Shown here: one piece after another, positions 8,057-17,334 of the stretch
Layout: every line of letters starts with the position of its first letter
Numbering within the stretch: the stretch's first letter is position 1
Assembly (NCBI GenBank): GCA_030428255.1
Contig: JAUIBT010000019.1
Coordinates: forward strand, 1-64,000
Length of the DNA stretch: 64,000 nucleotides
From: Alphaproteobacteria bacterium
GTDB lineage: Bacteria; Pseudomonadota; Alphaproteobacteria; UBA7985; JAUIBT01
Direction of reading: 5' to 3'
Program-made: the position numbers and the translations under genes
The notes under the pieces: generated by a model
Seen by the model: the letters and a program-made list of their open reading frames with translations, nothing else
What the model was told of the DNA's origin: nothing
The model's database searches: none

Positions 8057-9724
8057 ATGAGTGACATCGATATTGCACGCGATGCTAAGATGAAAAAGAT
8101 CGTCGAGATTGCAGACAAACTCGGCATCCCCGAGGAGATGATCGAGCCCTACGGCCACTACAAGGCGAAGATCAAGCTCGACTACATTGACTCAGTAAAG
8201 GACCTGCCGAACGGTAAAATGATCCTGGTGACTGCGATCAACCCGACCCCCGCGGGCGAGGGCAAGACCACCACGACCGTCGGTCTGGGCGACGCCCTGA
8301 ACCGTATTGGCAAGAAGGCCATGATCGCGCTGCGTGAACCCTCTTTGGGCCCATGTTTCGGCGTTAAGGGCGGCGCTGCTGGTGGCGGTTACGCTCAGGT
8401 TGTTCCCATGGAGGACATCAACCTGCACTTTACGGGTGACTTCCACGCCATCACCTCGGCACACAACCTGTTGGCTGCGCTGATCGACAACCACATCTAT
8501 TGGGGCAACAAACTGGACATCGACGAGCGTCGCATCCAGTGGCGTCGCGTTGTTGACATGAACGACCGCGCACTGCGTTCGATCGTCAACTCGCTGGGCG
8601 GTGTCGCGAACGGCTTCCCGCGTGAGAGCGGCTTTGACATCACCGTGGCCTCAGAGATCATGGCGATCTTCTGCTTGGCCACCGACCTGGCAGACCTCGA
8701 GCGCCGCTTGGGCCAAATGGTCGTTGCCTACACCCGCAGTCGTGAGCCCGTGTATGCGCGCGACCTGGGCGGCGTTGGTGCGATGGTCGTTCTGCTGAAG
8801 GACGCTATGCAGCCCAACTTGGTGCAGACGCTTGAAAACAACCCGGCCTTCATTCACGGCGGCCCGTTTGCCAACATTGCACACGGCTGTAACTCGGTCA
8901 TGGCCACCACGACTGCCTTGAAGCTGACCGACTACGTTGTGACAGAAGCTGGCTTTGGCGCGGATCTGGGTGCCGAGAAATTCCTGGACATCAAGTGTCG
9001 CAAGACCGGTTTGGCGCCGTCAGCTGTTGTCATCGTAGCCACCGTGCGTGCGCTGAAAATGAACGGCGGTGTCGCTAAGGACGCGCTGGGCACTGAGAAT
9101 GTCGAAGCCGTCGAGCGCGGCGTTGCCAACCTCATCCGCCACATTGAAAATATGAAAGGCTATGGCCTGCCCGTGGTGGTCGCCATCAACCGCTTCATCA
9201 CCGATACCGATGCAGAGGTCGCAGCGATCCAAGCTGGCATTTCTGATTACAATGTTGAAGCGATCGTGTGTACGCACTGGGCTGATGGCTCTGCGGGTAC
9301 TGAAGCGCTGGCGAACAAGGTTGTTGAGCTGTGTGACAGCGATGCAGCGCAGTTCCACACGCTCTACCCCGATGACATGGCGCTGTGGGACAAGATGAAG
9401 ACCATTGCAACCCGCATCTATCGCGCTTCGGACATTACGGCTGATGCTAAGGTGCGCAAGCAGTTCAAGGATCTGGAAGAGGCTGGCTACGGCCATCTGC
9501 CGATCTGTGTCGCTAAGACTCAGTACAGCTTCTCGACAGATCCATCGTTGCGCGGCGCGCCCACCGATCACGTTGTAAACGTCCGTGAAGTTCGCTTGTC
9601 GGCTGGCGCGGAGTTTGTCGTCGCGATCTGCGGTGACATCATGACTATGCCAGGTCTGCCGTCGGTACCGTCGGCGAACCACATCCACTTGGACGGTGAA
9701 GGCTTGATCCAGGGGCTTTTCTAA
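8057..9724 (+). CDS. fhs: Formate--tetrahydrofolate ligase
   Basis: Makes 10-formyl-THF from formate, THF and ATP, or runs in reverse to recover ATP when C1 units are oxidised. The start at 8057 ([15 protein letters not shown]) gives 555 residues, the family's usual length; the longer upstream frame is not expected. The P-loop [15 protein letters not shown] is at 62-76. The following [18 protein letters not shown] and [10 protein letters not shown] boxes are FTHFS signatures. Codon use is strongly biased, suggesting high expression. The gene follows the Fe-S protein by 109 bases and is closed by a perfect terminator. Confidence 0.97.
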   Translation: MSDIDIARDAKMKKIVEIADKLGIPEEMIEPYGHYKAKIKLDYIDSVKDLPNGKMILVTAINPTPAGEGKTTTTVGLGDALNRIGKKAMIALREPSLGPCFGVKGGAAGGGYAQVVPMEDINLHFTGDFHAITSAHNLLAALIDNHIYWGNKLDIDERRIQWRRVVDMNDRALRSIVNSLGGVANGFPRESGFDITVASEIMAIFCLATDLADLERRLGQMVVAYTRSREPVYARDLGGVGAMVVLLKDAMQPNLVQTLENNPAFIHGGPFANIAHGCNSVMATTTALKLTDYVVTEAGFGADLGAEKFLDIKCRKTGLAPSAVVIVATVRALKMNGGVAKDALGTENVEAVERGVANLIRHIENMKGYGLPVVVAINRFITDTDAEVAAIQAGISDYNVEAIVCTHWADGSAGTEALANKVVELCDSDAAQFHTLYPDDMALWDKMKTIATRIYRASDITADAKVRKQFKDLEEAGYGHLPICVAKTQYSFSTDPSLRGAPTDHVVNVREVRLSAGAEFVVAICGDIMTMPGLPSVPSANHIHLDGEGLIQGLF

Positions 9725-9753
9725 ATTCGGGCAAAGACTTGAATCAAGCGAAA

Positions 9754-9780
9754 GGGCGAGCCAGTCGGCTCGCCCTTTTT
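9754..9780 (+). terminator. Rho-independent terminator of fhs
   Basis: GGGCGAGCC-AGTC-GGCTCGCCC is a perfect 9-bp stem followed by TTTTT (9776-9780). Confidence 0.92.
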
Positions 9781-9826
9781 GCGTTTCTTCCTCAGGGGTA
9801 CGCGCCAAACAATCAGCGCCTGACGA

Positions 9827-10228
9827 TCAGCGCCTGACGATCAGGCCTTGGCTCAAGGCTGCAATCACCAGGCCCACCAGAATATAGCCGCCGTCGATCC
9901 ACACCAGGCCGGCGCCGCGACCACCAAAGAAGGTGCTCAACACGACTGAGACCATCGCACCGCCGAGCCAAACCATGACGCTGCAGGTCAGCAAGGAGCG
10001 CAAGCTGGTATCGGCCAGCCGATCAAACAAGAAATTCAAGACCAGCCCTGCCACCAGCCAAGCGCAGAGCGGCAGCAAGAAGACCAGATAGGCGGGCGTT
10101 GCGCTGGCTTGTTCCATGGTAACGCCCGAAGCGGCCATCCATGGCGCTTGCAAAACCATGTACCAAACGGCTCCCAGCAAGTTGGCTACGAAAGCCCCGA
10201 CTACAACGGCAATGATACGACGCGTCAT
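9827..10228 (-). CDS. DUF1761-like small membrane protein
   Basis: 133 residues from the ATG at 10228, preceded by the strong ribosome binding site AAGGGGAG. Four hydrophobic segments are visible (about 5-25, 48-70, 78-100 and 110-130). The N-terminal pattern GAFVANLLGAVWYMVL resembles DUF1761 inner-membrane proteins, whose function is unknown. It follows the sulfatase gene on the same strand by about 80 bases and may be co-transcribed. Confidence 0.65.
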   Translation of the reverse strand: MTRRIIAVVVGAFVANLLGAVWYMVLQAPWMAASGVTMEQASATPAYLVFLLPLCAWLVAGLVLNFLFDRLADTSLRSLLTCSVMVWLGGAMVSVVLSTFFGGRGAGLVWIDGGYILVGLVIAALSQGLIVRR

Positions 10229-10311
10229 GTGCTCCCCTTTCATGTTCGCTCGGTTTCGAGGACCCAGGCTGGCGGGAAGTCGCGAAGCCGTCAAGCCCAG
10301 ATGACCAGGCG

Positions 10312-11808
10312 TTACTCGCTGGTGCGCCTGGCGTCCTCGACGCTGCGGGCCTGTTCGCTGGGTGTCGGGGTGTGATTGAAGGCATAGGCGGTAGCGCAAG
10401 CCTCCCGTCCTCCCAGAGCGTCGATCTTGGCGGTCTGATCGGCAAAGGCCTGCGCATTGACGGCTTCTGGGTCGCAAATCGCGCGCAAGCGGCGCTCGCC
10501 TTCCGCCAGCGCCGTAGTTTGCTCCTCGGTCATAGTCCCGGCGGCGACCAAGTCACAGAGTTCCTGCGGGTCCGCGAATAGGTCAAACAACTGCGGGGCT
10601 TGCCCGACAAAATAGACATATTTCCAGCGATCCCAGCGCAGCATGAAGGTGCCGGTCGTCGAGCCGCCATCGTGGTACTCGCTGAAGGCCGCGCGGTTGG
10701 GGTCATCGTCCCTTTGGGCCAGACCGCAAAGCGAAGCACCAGGCAGGCCAGAGGTCTCGGCAGCGTCATCGCTCGGCCGCATCACATCCAGCGCGGTCGG
10801 TGCGATATCCAGCAGACTGGCGGCGGTTGTACAGCGGTGTCCCTGAGGCACGCCCGGACCGGACAGGATCATAGGGACGCCCGCGGACGCCTCGTACATG
10901 ACCTGCTTGGTCCAAAACCCTTGATCGCCCATCATGTCCCCATGGTCAGACACGTAAAGAATAACGGTATTCTGGGTCTGGCCGCTCTGCGCTAGGGCGC
11001 GCAAAATGCGGCCGACGCAGTCATCCATGAAGCTGATCAAGCCATAGTAGGCCGCTTTGGCTTCGCGGGTCTTCGCCTCGTCAAAGTAGCGGTCGTAGTC
11101 GAAGAAGCTGACGACCTGCTGCAGCTCGGGATGCTGCGGGCGCTGGCCGGACGCATAGCCGATGGGCAGATCCATTTGCGCTGGATCGTAGAGATCAAAA
11201 AAGGCCTTGGGAGCGGTCAGCGGATAGTGCGGACTGACCAGAGAAACAAAAGCCGCCCAAGGCGCGTCTTTGCGATCCGGGGCCGTCAACCAGGCTTGTG
11301 CGGCTGCGGTAATGTCCTCGTCGTACCGGGTATAGCTGCTGCTGCCAAAGCCCACATCCTGGGCCAACTCTGCGGCGGAATCGTAGGGCGGTGGATCTTT
11401 GCGCAGCAAACCGACGGTCCAGCCGATGCCGCCAACGACATGCATGGGTAGGATTTGTTCGCTGAAGCCAGTGTCGTCCTCGCCGGAGCGGAAATGCAGC
11501 TTGCCGATCGAGGTTACCTCGACCCCGACATCACGCAGCCGGTGCATCCAAGAGCGCGGCTCACCGGCATAGGGCGTCGCGCTGTCCCAATGGCCGCTGC
11601 GGTGGAGGTACTGTCCGGTTGCCAGAGCGGCGCGGGTCGGCACGCACATGGGTGAGGGGGTGTAGGCCCGTTCGAAGACCGTGCCGCGCGCGGCCAACGC
11701 ATCCAGGTTTGGCGTCTTGACAAGGGGATGGCCCATGCATCCCATTGCGTCGCGACGATGCTCATCGGAGATAAGTATTAGGAAATTGCGTGTTTCGCTC
11801 TGGCTCAT
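10312..11808 (-). CDS. Type I sulfatase / arylsulfatase-family hydrolase
   Basis: A 498-residue alkaline-phosphatase-superfamily enzyme without a signal peptide, so likely cytoplasmic. The formylglycine motif C-x-P-x-R is C55-V-P-T-R59. Metal ligands are suggested by SDEHRRD near the N-terminus and SDHGDMMGD in the second half. The latter context (VMYEASAGVPMILSGPG) is shared with choline-sulfatase and phosphonate monoesterase subfamilies. The substrate is a sulfate or phosphonate ester that I cannot specify. The gene follows the LysR gene by 45 bases on the same strand, linking it to the TRAP and oxidase island. Activity needs a formylglycine-generating enzyme encoded elsewhere. Confidence 0.85.
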   Translation of the reverse strand: MSQSETRNFLILISDEHRRDAMGCMGHPLVKTPNLDALAARGTVFERAYTPSPMCVPTRAALATGQYLHRSGHWDSATPYAGEPRSWMHRLRDVGVEVTSIGKLHFRSGEDDTGFSEQILPMHVVGGIGWTVGLLRKDPPPYDSAAELAQDVGFGSSSYTRYDEDITAAAQAWLTAPDRKDAPWAAFVSLVSPHYPLTAPKAFFDLYDPAQMDLPIGYASGQRPQHPELQQVVSFFDYDRYFDEAKTREAKAAYYGLISFMDDCVGRILRALAQSGQTQNTVILYVSDHGDMMGDQGFWTKQVMYEASAGVPMILSGPGVPQGHRCTTAASLLDIAPTALDVMRPSDDAAETSGLPGASLCGLAQRDDDPNRAAFSEYHDGGSTTGTFMLRWDRWKYVYFVGQAPQLFDLFADPQELCDLVAAGTMTEEQTTALAEGERRLRAICDPEAVNAQAFADQTAKIDALGGREACATAYAFNHTPTPSEQARSVEDARRTSE

Positions 11809-11853
11809 GGCAGGGGGCTTCTTTTGCTAGCGGGTCGATGGGCGCGGGGTGGA

Positions 11854-12816
11854 TCACCTCACGGTTTCGCCAAGGCGCCTATTTGGAGCGTCTAGGACCG
11901 CATCGATTTCATCCTGCATGGTCCGTGTCGCCGCGTCCAGTCGCGCGATGAAGGCCTTGGCGTTGAGCGATTGGGGGGTATAGCCGGGGGTCAGGATCGA
12001 CACGCCAATGCTGATCTTGGGGCGAAAGCGCCTGATGGTCAGTTGGGAGGCATTGGGGCTCAGCATCAAGTGACTGTAAGCGGTGATCATATCGCAGACC
12101 ATATAACACAGACCTTCAGCTACAAATTGCAGCCCCGGCAGGAAGGTCCGCAGCTCGATGCGCTTATTGAGGCGGCGACCGGCGGCATGAAAGCTCGCTT
12201 CGGTGCGGATGGCGGAGGCGTGGCTGTCGAACAGCATGGCCATGGGCTTGCCGTCCAGCTCGTCGGGCGTAATGACCGCATGGGCCGCCAGCGGGTCGTC
12301 GGCAGGCATAACACACACACATTCAAGCTCATAGTCGCGCTGCTCGATGGAATCACGCGGCGCAGGCGTCTCTGAAAAACCGATGTCGTATTGCTGGGAG
12401 GCGATCAAATCTTCGATCACGTCAGACGAGCGCATAATCAAGGCAACTTCAAGCCTGGCTTTGTCCTTGAGAAAGTTGGTCAGCAGGCGCGGCAGGAACA
12501 GGCTGGAGGCCGCCGGGTGGCAGGCGATGCGCAGCGTACCGGATTCCAGCGCGCGGATGCGATCTACGGTTCGCTCGGTGCGTTCTAGGCGTTGCAAGAT
12601 GTCTTCGCACTCTTCTAGGAAAAAGCGCGCTTCGGGGGTCGGCGTCAGCTTGCCATGCTCGCGCAAGAAAAGGCCAAAGCCCAACTCGGCTTCTAAGGTC
12701 GAGATCATAGTGCTGACGGCGGGTTGCGTTCGCCCAACGGTTTTGGCCGCGCGCGATATGGAGCCGCTGCGCATGACCTCGCGAAAGGTAATGATCTGGC
12801 GCAATGAAAGGTTCAT
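11854..12816 (-). CDS. LysR-family transcriptional regulator of the TRAP/oxidase island
   Basis: 320 residues. The N-terminal winged helix-turn-helix (about 1-65: LRQIITFREVMRSGSISRAAKTVGRTQPAVSTMI) is followed by a LysR substrate-binding domain (about 90-300). It is divergent from the dctQMP genes, the usual geometry for a LysR regulator and its target, and the sulfatase lies directly downstream. The ligand is probably the transported substrate or a breakdown product. The ribosome binding site is weak. Confidence 0.92.
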   Translation of the reverse strand: MNLSLRQIITFREVMRSGSISRAAKTVGRTQPAVSTMISTLEAELGFGLFLREHGKLTPTPEARFFLEECEDILQRLERTERTVDRIRALESGTLRIACHPAASSLFLPRLLTNFLKDKARLEVALIMRSSDVIEDLIASQQYDIGFSETPAPRDSIEQRDYELECVCVMPADDPLAAHAVITPDELDGKPMAMLFDSHASAIRTEASFHAAGRRLNKRIELRTFLPGLQFVAEGLCYMVCDMITAYSHLMLSPNASQLTIRRFRPKISIGVSILTPGYTPQSLNAKAFIARLDAATRTMQDEIDAVLDAPNRRLGETVR

Positions 12817-12824
12817 CGTAACCT

Positions 12825-12834
12825 ATAAATTTAT
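12825..12834. promoter_or_regulatory. AT-rich palindrome between lysR and dctQ
   Basis: ATAAATTTAT is a perfect palindrome just upstream of the LysR start, in a locally AT-rich stretch of an otherwise GC-rich region. It may be part of the LysR box or the divergent promoters. Evidence is symmetry and position only. Confidence 0.3.
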
Positions 12835-12983
12835 CTTAAGGAGTTAGAGGAAATTTGAATTTGATTTTATAGGGAATGTCCAGTGAAATCCGCCTCACTG
12901 ACGCGCCGGCCTTTCCGGGCTGGGTGAACGGCCACTCGCCACTCGGGCGGTATTGACGGCTGCCTTTGTCGGACGGAGGACCC

Positions 12984-13454
12984 ATGAACACGCTCGCCAA
13001 GTATCTGCTGACGGCGCTCATCCTGATCGTTGCCCTGGGGCAATTTGTACAGGTTATCACGCGCTATGTCTTGCAAGTTCCGGTGATGGGGCTGGAAGAG
13101 ACCATGCTGTATCCTACGGTCTGGCTGTACATCTTTGGCGCGGTCAATGCCTCACGAGAGAACTCCCACATCCGTGCCAACGTGTTGGAAATCTTCCTGA
13201 CAACTGACCAGCAACACAAGGTCTTGGCCATCATCGGGGAGATTATCAGCCTGATCGTTGGCCTTTGGTTGATGAGCTGGGCCTGGGATTTTACGCGCTA
13301 CGCCTGGCGCGTGTGGCGCGAGAGCCCAACGCTCTACATTCCCACGTTTTATTCCGATATCGCGCTGGTCACCGGGCTGGCATGCATGATGGCTTACACC
13401 GCTTGGCACCTTGTGGTCCACGTCCGCAGCCTGTTCAAAGGATCACCACAATGA
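12984..13454 (+). CDS. dctQ: TRAP transporter small permease (DctQ type)
   Basis: 156 residues from the ATG at 12984, preceded by GGAGGA. Four transmembrane segments are visible. The conserved N-terminal pattern of the family, RYVLQVPVMGLEETMLYPTVWLYIFGA, is present. Together with DctM and DctP it forms a sodium-driven tripartite importer for an organic acid or amino-acid-like solute. Its stop overlaps the dctM start as ATGA. Confidence 0.93.
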   Translation: MNTLAKYLLTALILIVALGQFVQVITRYVLQVPVMGLEETMLYPTVWLYIFGAVNASRENSHIRANVLEIFLTTDQQHKVLAIIGEIISLIVGLWLMSWAWDFTRYAWRVWRESPTLYIPTFYSDIALVTGLACMMAYTAWHLVVHVRSLFKGSPQ

Positions 13455-14749
13455 TTGAAATCGCGCTGTTGGCCATCGCCGTACTTGTGCTGACCTTAAC
13501 CCTTGGCGTGCCGCTGCCTTACTGTTTTGGTGCCGCTCTGATGGTCATGTACTTCATCGGCGATGTGACCATGAAAGGCATGATGCTGTGGGGCTTTCAA
13601 CAACTCGGCAATCCGGTGCTGCTGGCCATTCCGCTGTTCGTCTTGGCGGGTACCATCATGTCAGAGAGCGGCATTGCGGCCTCCTTGTTGCGCTTCGTCA
13701 ACGCCTTTATCGGCCATGTACGCGGTGGGCTCGGCGTTGTGGCCGCGGTGAGCTGTGCCATCATCGGTGCGATTTCTGGCTCGGGTCTGACCGGCATTGC
13801 GGCCATCGGCCCGCTGTTGATCCCTGAGATGGAAAAGCGCGGCTATCCCCGCGAATACGCCACCGCTTTGATTGCCAATTCCTCCATTCTCGGCCTGCTG
13901 ATCCCGCCTTCGGTGACCATGATCGTCTATGGCTGGGTCACCGACACCTCGATCTTGGCCTGCTTCCTGGCGACCTTGGGGCCCGGCCTGTTCATCATGT
14001 TCAACTTTTCGGTCGTCAATCTTTGGATGTCGCGCAAGTTCGATCTCAAGCTGGACGACAAACCCAACTTGGCGCAACTGACCGGCGAGGCCACCAAGCG
14101 CGGAATCCATGCTTTTCCCGCCTTGTTGATGCCAGTCATCATTCTGGGCGGAATTTATGGGGGCGTCATGACCCCGACCGAGGCCGCAGCCATCTCTGTA
14201 ATTTACGCCATTCCGGTGGGCTTCTTCATCTACCGGGGCCTGCGCTGGGACAACTTCCTGGCTGCGGGTAAAGAGGCGGCCACTGCCGTCGGCGGAATTA
14301 TGATCATGATCTTGTTTTCGATGATCTTGGGGCAGATGTACGTCTATGAGAGCATCCCTCAGCAGCTGGTCAGCTCAATCTTTGATATCACGCAAAACAA
14401 AGTCATCCTGCTGATTTTGATCAATATCCTGCTGTTCCTGGTTGGCATGGTGGTCAACGATGTCACGGCCATCATCTTGATCGCACCGCTGCTGTTGCCG
14501 CTGATGCAGGCGATTGGCGTAAGCCCGATCCAGTTTGCAGCCATCATGGGGGTCAATACCGCCATGGGTGGCGTGACCCCGCCCTATGCCTCGATCCTGT
14601 ATCTGGGCGCGCGGATCGGCAATGTGAAAGTCACCAAGGTGATCCCACCGGCCATGATTTTGATCCTAACGGGCTATGTGCCAGTGGTCTTCTTGACCTC
14701 CCTTTGGCCCGATCTTTCGCTCTTCTTGCCCCGGCTGTTCGGCTACTAG
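13451..14749 (+). CDS. dctM: TRAP transporter large permease (DctM type)
   Basis: 432 residues with about 12 transmembrane helices. The start at 13451 overlaps the dctQ stop. Family signatures are present: GLLIPPSVTMIVYG in the first half, GVMTPTEAAAISV in the middle and GVNTAMGGVTPPYAS in the last third. It forms the substrate and sodium channel of the importer. Confidence 0.95.
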   Translation: MIEIALLAIAVLVLTLTLGVPLPYCFGAALMVMYFIGDVTMKGMMLWGFQQLGNPVLLAIPLFVLAGTIMSESGIAASLLRFVNAFIGHVRGGLGVVAAVSCAIIGAISGSGLTGIAAIGPLLIPEMEKRGYPREYATALIANSSILGLLIPPSVTMIVYGWVTDTSILACFLATLGPGLFIMFNFSVVNLWMSRKFDLKLDDKPNLAQLTGEATKRGIHAFPALLMPVIILGGIYGGVMTPTEAAAISVIYAIPVGFFIYRGLRWDNFLAAGKEAATAVGGIMIMILFSMILGQMYVYESIPQQLVSSIFDITQNKVILLILINILLFLVGMVVNDVTAIILIAPLLLPLMQAIGVSPIQFAAIMGVNTAMGGVTPPYASILYLGARIGNVKVTKVIPPAMILILTGYVPVVFLTSLWPDLSLFLPRLFGY

Positions 14750-14872
14750 CCGGGCCAGGAGTAGAAACCACGCAAAACCAATGGATTAAGGCTGGCCAAT
14801 GCGCTGGAAGCGCCCGAGCTGCGCCTTGATCCTTCCCCTTAACCAATCTTGTTTCAACCGAGGAGACCAATC

Positions 14873-15865
14873 ATGAAACATGTTTTGACCGGAACGGCTG
14901 CGGCCGTCCTTATCGCCGTCGCAGGTGTAGCTTCAGCCGCAAGCCTGAAGATGAGCCACGTGCGTCCACAAGGCGCCACCATCGACGTTGAGCTGCGCGC
15001 CTTTGCTGAGAAGGTTTCGGCTGCCACCGGTGGTGATGTTGACATCAAGCTGTTCCCCGCCTCAGCGCTGGGCGACTACACCACCGTGCAAGAGCGCATC
15101 AGCGTGGGCGCGGTTGACATGGCAACCCAGCCCGCAGCCACCGCAGCGGACCGCCGCATGCAGATCAGCTCTTTTCCCTACATCGCTGGCAACTGGGAGC
15201 AGGCGCGCGCGATCTATGGTCCCGACGGCCCGGTGCGTGAAGTTATGGTCGGCCTCTATGCCGAACAAGACATCACCATGCTGGCGGCCTATCCGGTCTA
15301 TTTCGGCGGCATTTCTTTGAACACTGACCCTGTAACTCCTGGCGATCCGTCGAAGTCAAACGGCATCAAGGTGCGCGTGCCGGGCATCAAGAGCTTTCAG
15401 ATGACCGGTGAAGCGCTGGGCTACATCCCGTCACCCATTCCCTTCTCAGAGGCGTTCACCGCCATTCAGACCGGCGTGGTTGATGGCGTAATCGGCTCTG
15501 GTGCGGAAGGCTACTACGCTTCATTCCGCGATGTGACGAAAGCCTTCATTCCTGCTAACACACACTTTGAAGTGTGGTACATGATCATCTCAAACGAGTC
15601 TCTGGCTGAGCTGGATGCCGAGGACCAAGCGGCCTTGCGGGCTGCCGCCGAGGCGTTCGAAGCACAGCGCTGGGCGGTTGCCGAAGAAGACCAGGGCAAG
15701 TGGGAACAGCGTTTGGCTGATGAGCTTGGTACAAACGTAGTCCGCTTGTCTGCTGACGAGCTGGCTGCCATGGCCGCCAAGGTGCGCGCCGACGTTTGGC
15801 CAGAAGTTCTTAAGGACGTTGGCGTCGAATGGGGCCAGGGTATCTTGGACCAGATCGGCAACTAA
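14873..15865 (+). CDS. dctP: TRAP transporter periplasmic solute-binding protein (DctP type)
   Basis: 330 residues from the ATG at 14873 (ribosome binding site GAGGAG). A signal peptide ends after GVASA, leaving a mature protein starting ASLKMSHVRPQG. The DctP fold signature is seen in GIKVRVPGIKSFQMTGEALG (specificity Arg in VRVPG) and in PFSEAFTAIQTGVVDGVIG. The solute cannot be named from the sequence. The following oxidase genes suggest an amino-acid-like compound. Confidence 0.93.
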   Translation: MKHVLTGTAAAVLIAVAGVASAASLKMSHVRPQGATIDVELRAFAEKVSAATGGDVDIKLFPASALGDYTTVQERISVGAVDMATQPAATAADRRMQISSFPYIAGNWEQARAIYGPDGPVREVMVGLYAEQDITMLAAYPVYFGGISLNTDPVTPGDPSKSNGIKVRVPGIKSFQMTGEALGYIPSPIPFSEAFTAIQTGVVDGVIGSGAEGYYASFRDVTKAFIPANTHFEVWYMIISNESLAELDAEDQAALRAAAEAFEAQRWAVAEEDQGKWEQRLADELGTNVVRLSADELAAMAAKVRADVWPEVLKDVGVEWGQGILDQIGN

Positions 15866-15947
15866 CCCAATCGCAGGGGAGGCGGTGGCGCGTGCTGCCG
15901 CCTCCGTGCGAGATCACTTTTGGTATGAATGCGAGGCAGGCCTTCCC

Positions 15948-17045
15948 ATGGATGCGGATTATGTCCTTGTCGGCGGCGGTATCGTCGGCCTCTCGATCGC
16001 TTGGGGGCTTGTAAAGCGCGGCAAGCGGGTAATCGTCCTCGACGGCGAAGACGGTAGCTTTCGCGCCAGCCGAGGAAATTTTGGTCTGGTCTGGGTCCAG
16101 TCAAAGGGCATGAACCAGCCACGCTATGCCCAGTGGTCACAGGAGTCCGCTGCAGCTTGGGGCGACTTTGCTCAGGAGCTGGGCGAGGCGACCGGCCGCG
16201 ATCTGGGTCTGGAGCAAAAAGGCGGCTATGACTTTCATTTCTCCGAGCAGAGCTTAGAAGAGACCGTCGCCAAATACGAAGTTCTAAAGCAGGCGCTTGG
16301 CGGCAATTATCCCTATGAAGTCCTACGCGGGAACGCCTTGCGTAACGAGGAACCCGAGCTTGGCTCAAGCGTTGTAGGGGCCATCCTTCACCACCAGGAC
16401 GGGCACGTAAACCCGCTGCATTTGCTGCAAGCACTGGCGCAGGATCTGCGCCGATTGGGCGGCCAGGTGCTGGTCGGCAAGACTGGGGTTGATGTTAAAA
16501 AATCAGATGTATTCACGGTGCTATGCGACGACGGCACGCGCGTTGAAGCCAGCAAGGTCGTCCTGTCTGCCGGGCTAGGCGCGGCGCAGCTTGGCCCCAA
16601 GATGGGCTTTCTCGCTCCGGTCACTCCGGTGCGCGGACAGAATTTGATTACCGAAAAACTGCCCCGGCTGATCAACCGCCCGTCGCTTTATGCGCGCCAG
16701 GTGAAGGAGGGCGGCATTCAGATCGGCTACAGCACAGAGCTATCGGGATTCGATGACGCGGTGACGGTCGATTCCTTGTCCTCAATTGCGACTAAGGCCA
16801 TTCATGTCTATCCCTGCTTGCAGCATGTCCAAGTGGTGCGCAGCTGGGCGGCGCTGCGAATCATGTCGCCCGATGGCTTGCCCATCTACCAGGAAAGCCC
16901 GCGCATGCCGGGCGCATTTCTGGTGACTTGCCACAGTGGCGTTTCGTTGGCCGCAGCGCATGCGCGGTTTTTGCCGAACTGGCTGGAAGGGCGCGATGAC
17001 GCCCCCGATTTGGAGGTGTTCCGTGAAGACCGCTTCGCCGTTTGA
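15948..17045 (+). CDS. FAD-dependent oxidoreductase, opine-oxidase B / HcnC-like subunit
   Basis: 365 residues from the ATG at 15948; the frame is open further upstream and the ribosome binding site is poor, so the start is moderately sure. The N-terminal FAD-binding GGGIVGLS (9-16) and the DAO fold resemble glycine/D-amino-acid oxidases and the OoxB, HcnC and SoxB beta subunits. It is the first of three overlapping genes (flavoprotein, 2Fe-2S protein, FAD/NAD protein with a BFD domain), the arrangement of octopine/nopaline oxidase and hydrogen cyanide synthase. The likely job is oxidative C-N bond cleavage of an N-substituted amino acid delivered by the upstream TRAP system. Confidence 0.85.
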   Translation: MDADYVLVGGGIVGLSIAWGLVKRGKRVIVLDGEDGSFRASRGNFGLVWVQSKGMNQPRYAQWSQESAAAWGDFAQELGEATGRDLGLEQKGGYDFHFSEQSLEETVAKYEVLKQALGGNYPYEVLRGNALRNEEPELGSSVVGAILHHQDGHVNPLHLLQALAQDLRRLGGQVLVGKTGVDVKKSDVFTVLCDDGTRVEASKVVLSAGLGAAQLGPKMGFLAPVTPVRGQNLITEKLPRLINRPSLYARQVKEGGIQIGYSTELSGFDDAVTVDSLSSIATKAIHVYPCLQHVQVVRSWAALRIMSPDGLPIYQESPRMPGAFLVTCHSGVSLAAAHARFLPNWLEGRDDAPDLEVFREDRFAV

Positions 17046-17334
17046 GTATCTCGCCCAGCCGACAAACTTGGTCGCAGTGCGTTTTGATGGTCAAACCTAC
17101 CAGTTGCCGAAGGGTGAAAACCTGGCCGCAGCGCTGTTGGCCGCTGGTGTGCGCAGCACGCGCGAAAACCCTGGCTCGAACGCGCCCCGGGCGGCGTTCT
17201 GCATGATGGGGGCCTGCTATGAGTGCCGCGTGCGCATCGATGGTGCCAGCGTTCAGGCTTGCATGATCCAGGTGCGTGACGGCCTGGTGGTTGAAAAAAT
17301 GCAGCCAATCGGAGGGCAAAGCTATGAGCGCTAA
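17023..17334 (+). CDS. 2Fe-2S ferredoxin-like subunit of the oxidase trio (HcnA/OoxC-like)
   Basis: 103 residues from a GTG at 17023 that overlaps the preceding gene by 23 bases and has TGGAGG upstream. Four Cys fit a plant-type 2Fe-2S site: C60-x4-C65-x2-C68 with C80 distal. It should transfer electrons between the two flavoproteins. The small size and tight overlap support a stoichiometric complex. Confidence 0.88.
   Translation: MKTASPFEYLAQPTNLVAVRFDGQTYQLPKGENLAAALLAAGVRSTRENPGSNAPRAAFCMMGACYECRVRIDGASVQACMIQVRDGLVVEKMQPIGGQSYER

Noticed and set aside
10312-11808. Choline sulfatase (betC) call for the sulfatase
   Set aside because: The formylglycine motif and SDHGD context are shared by several subfamilies, and no choline-oxidation genes flank it; a GMC gene lies 46 kb away. 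A general sulfatase call is safer.
12953-13207. Alternative-frame ORF over the dctQ 5' end
   Set aside because: It is a shadow of dctQ, which has a strong ribosome binding site and clear transmembrane family features.
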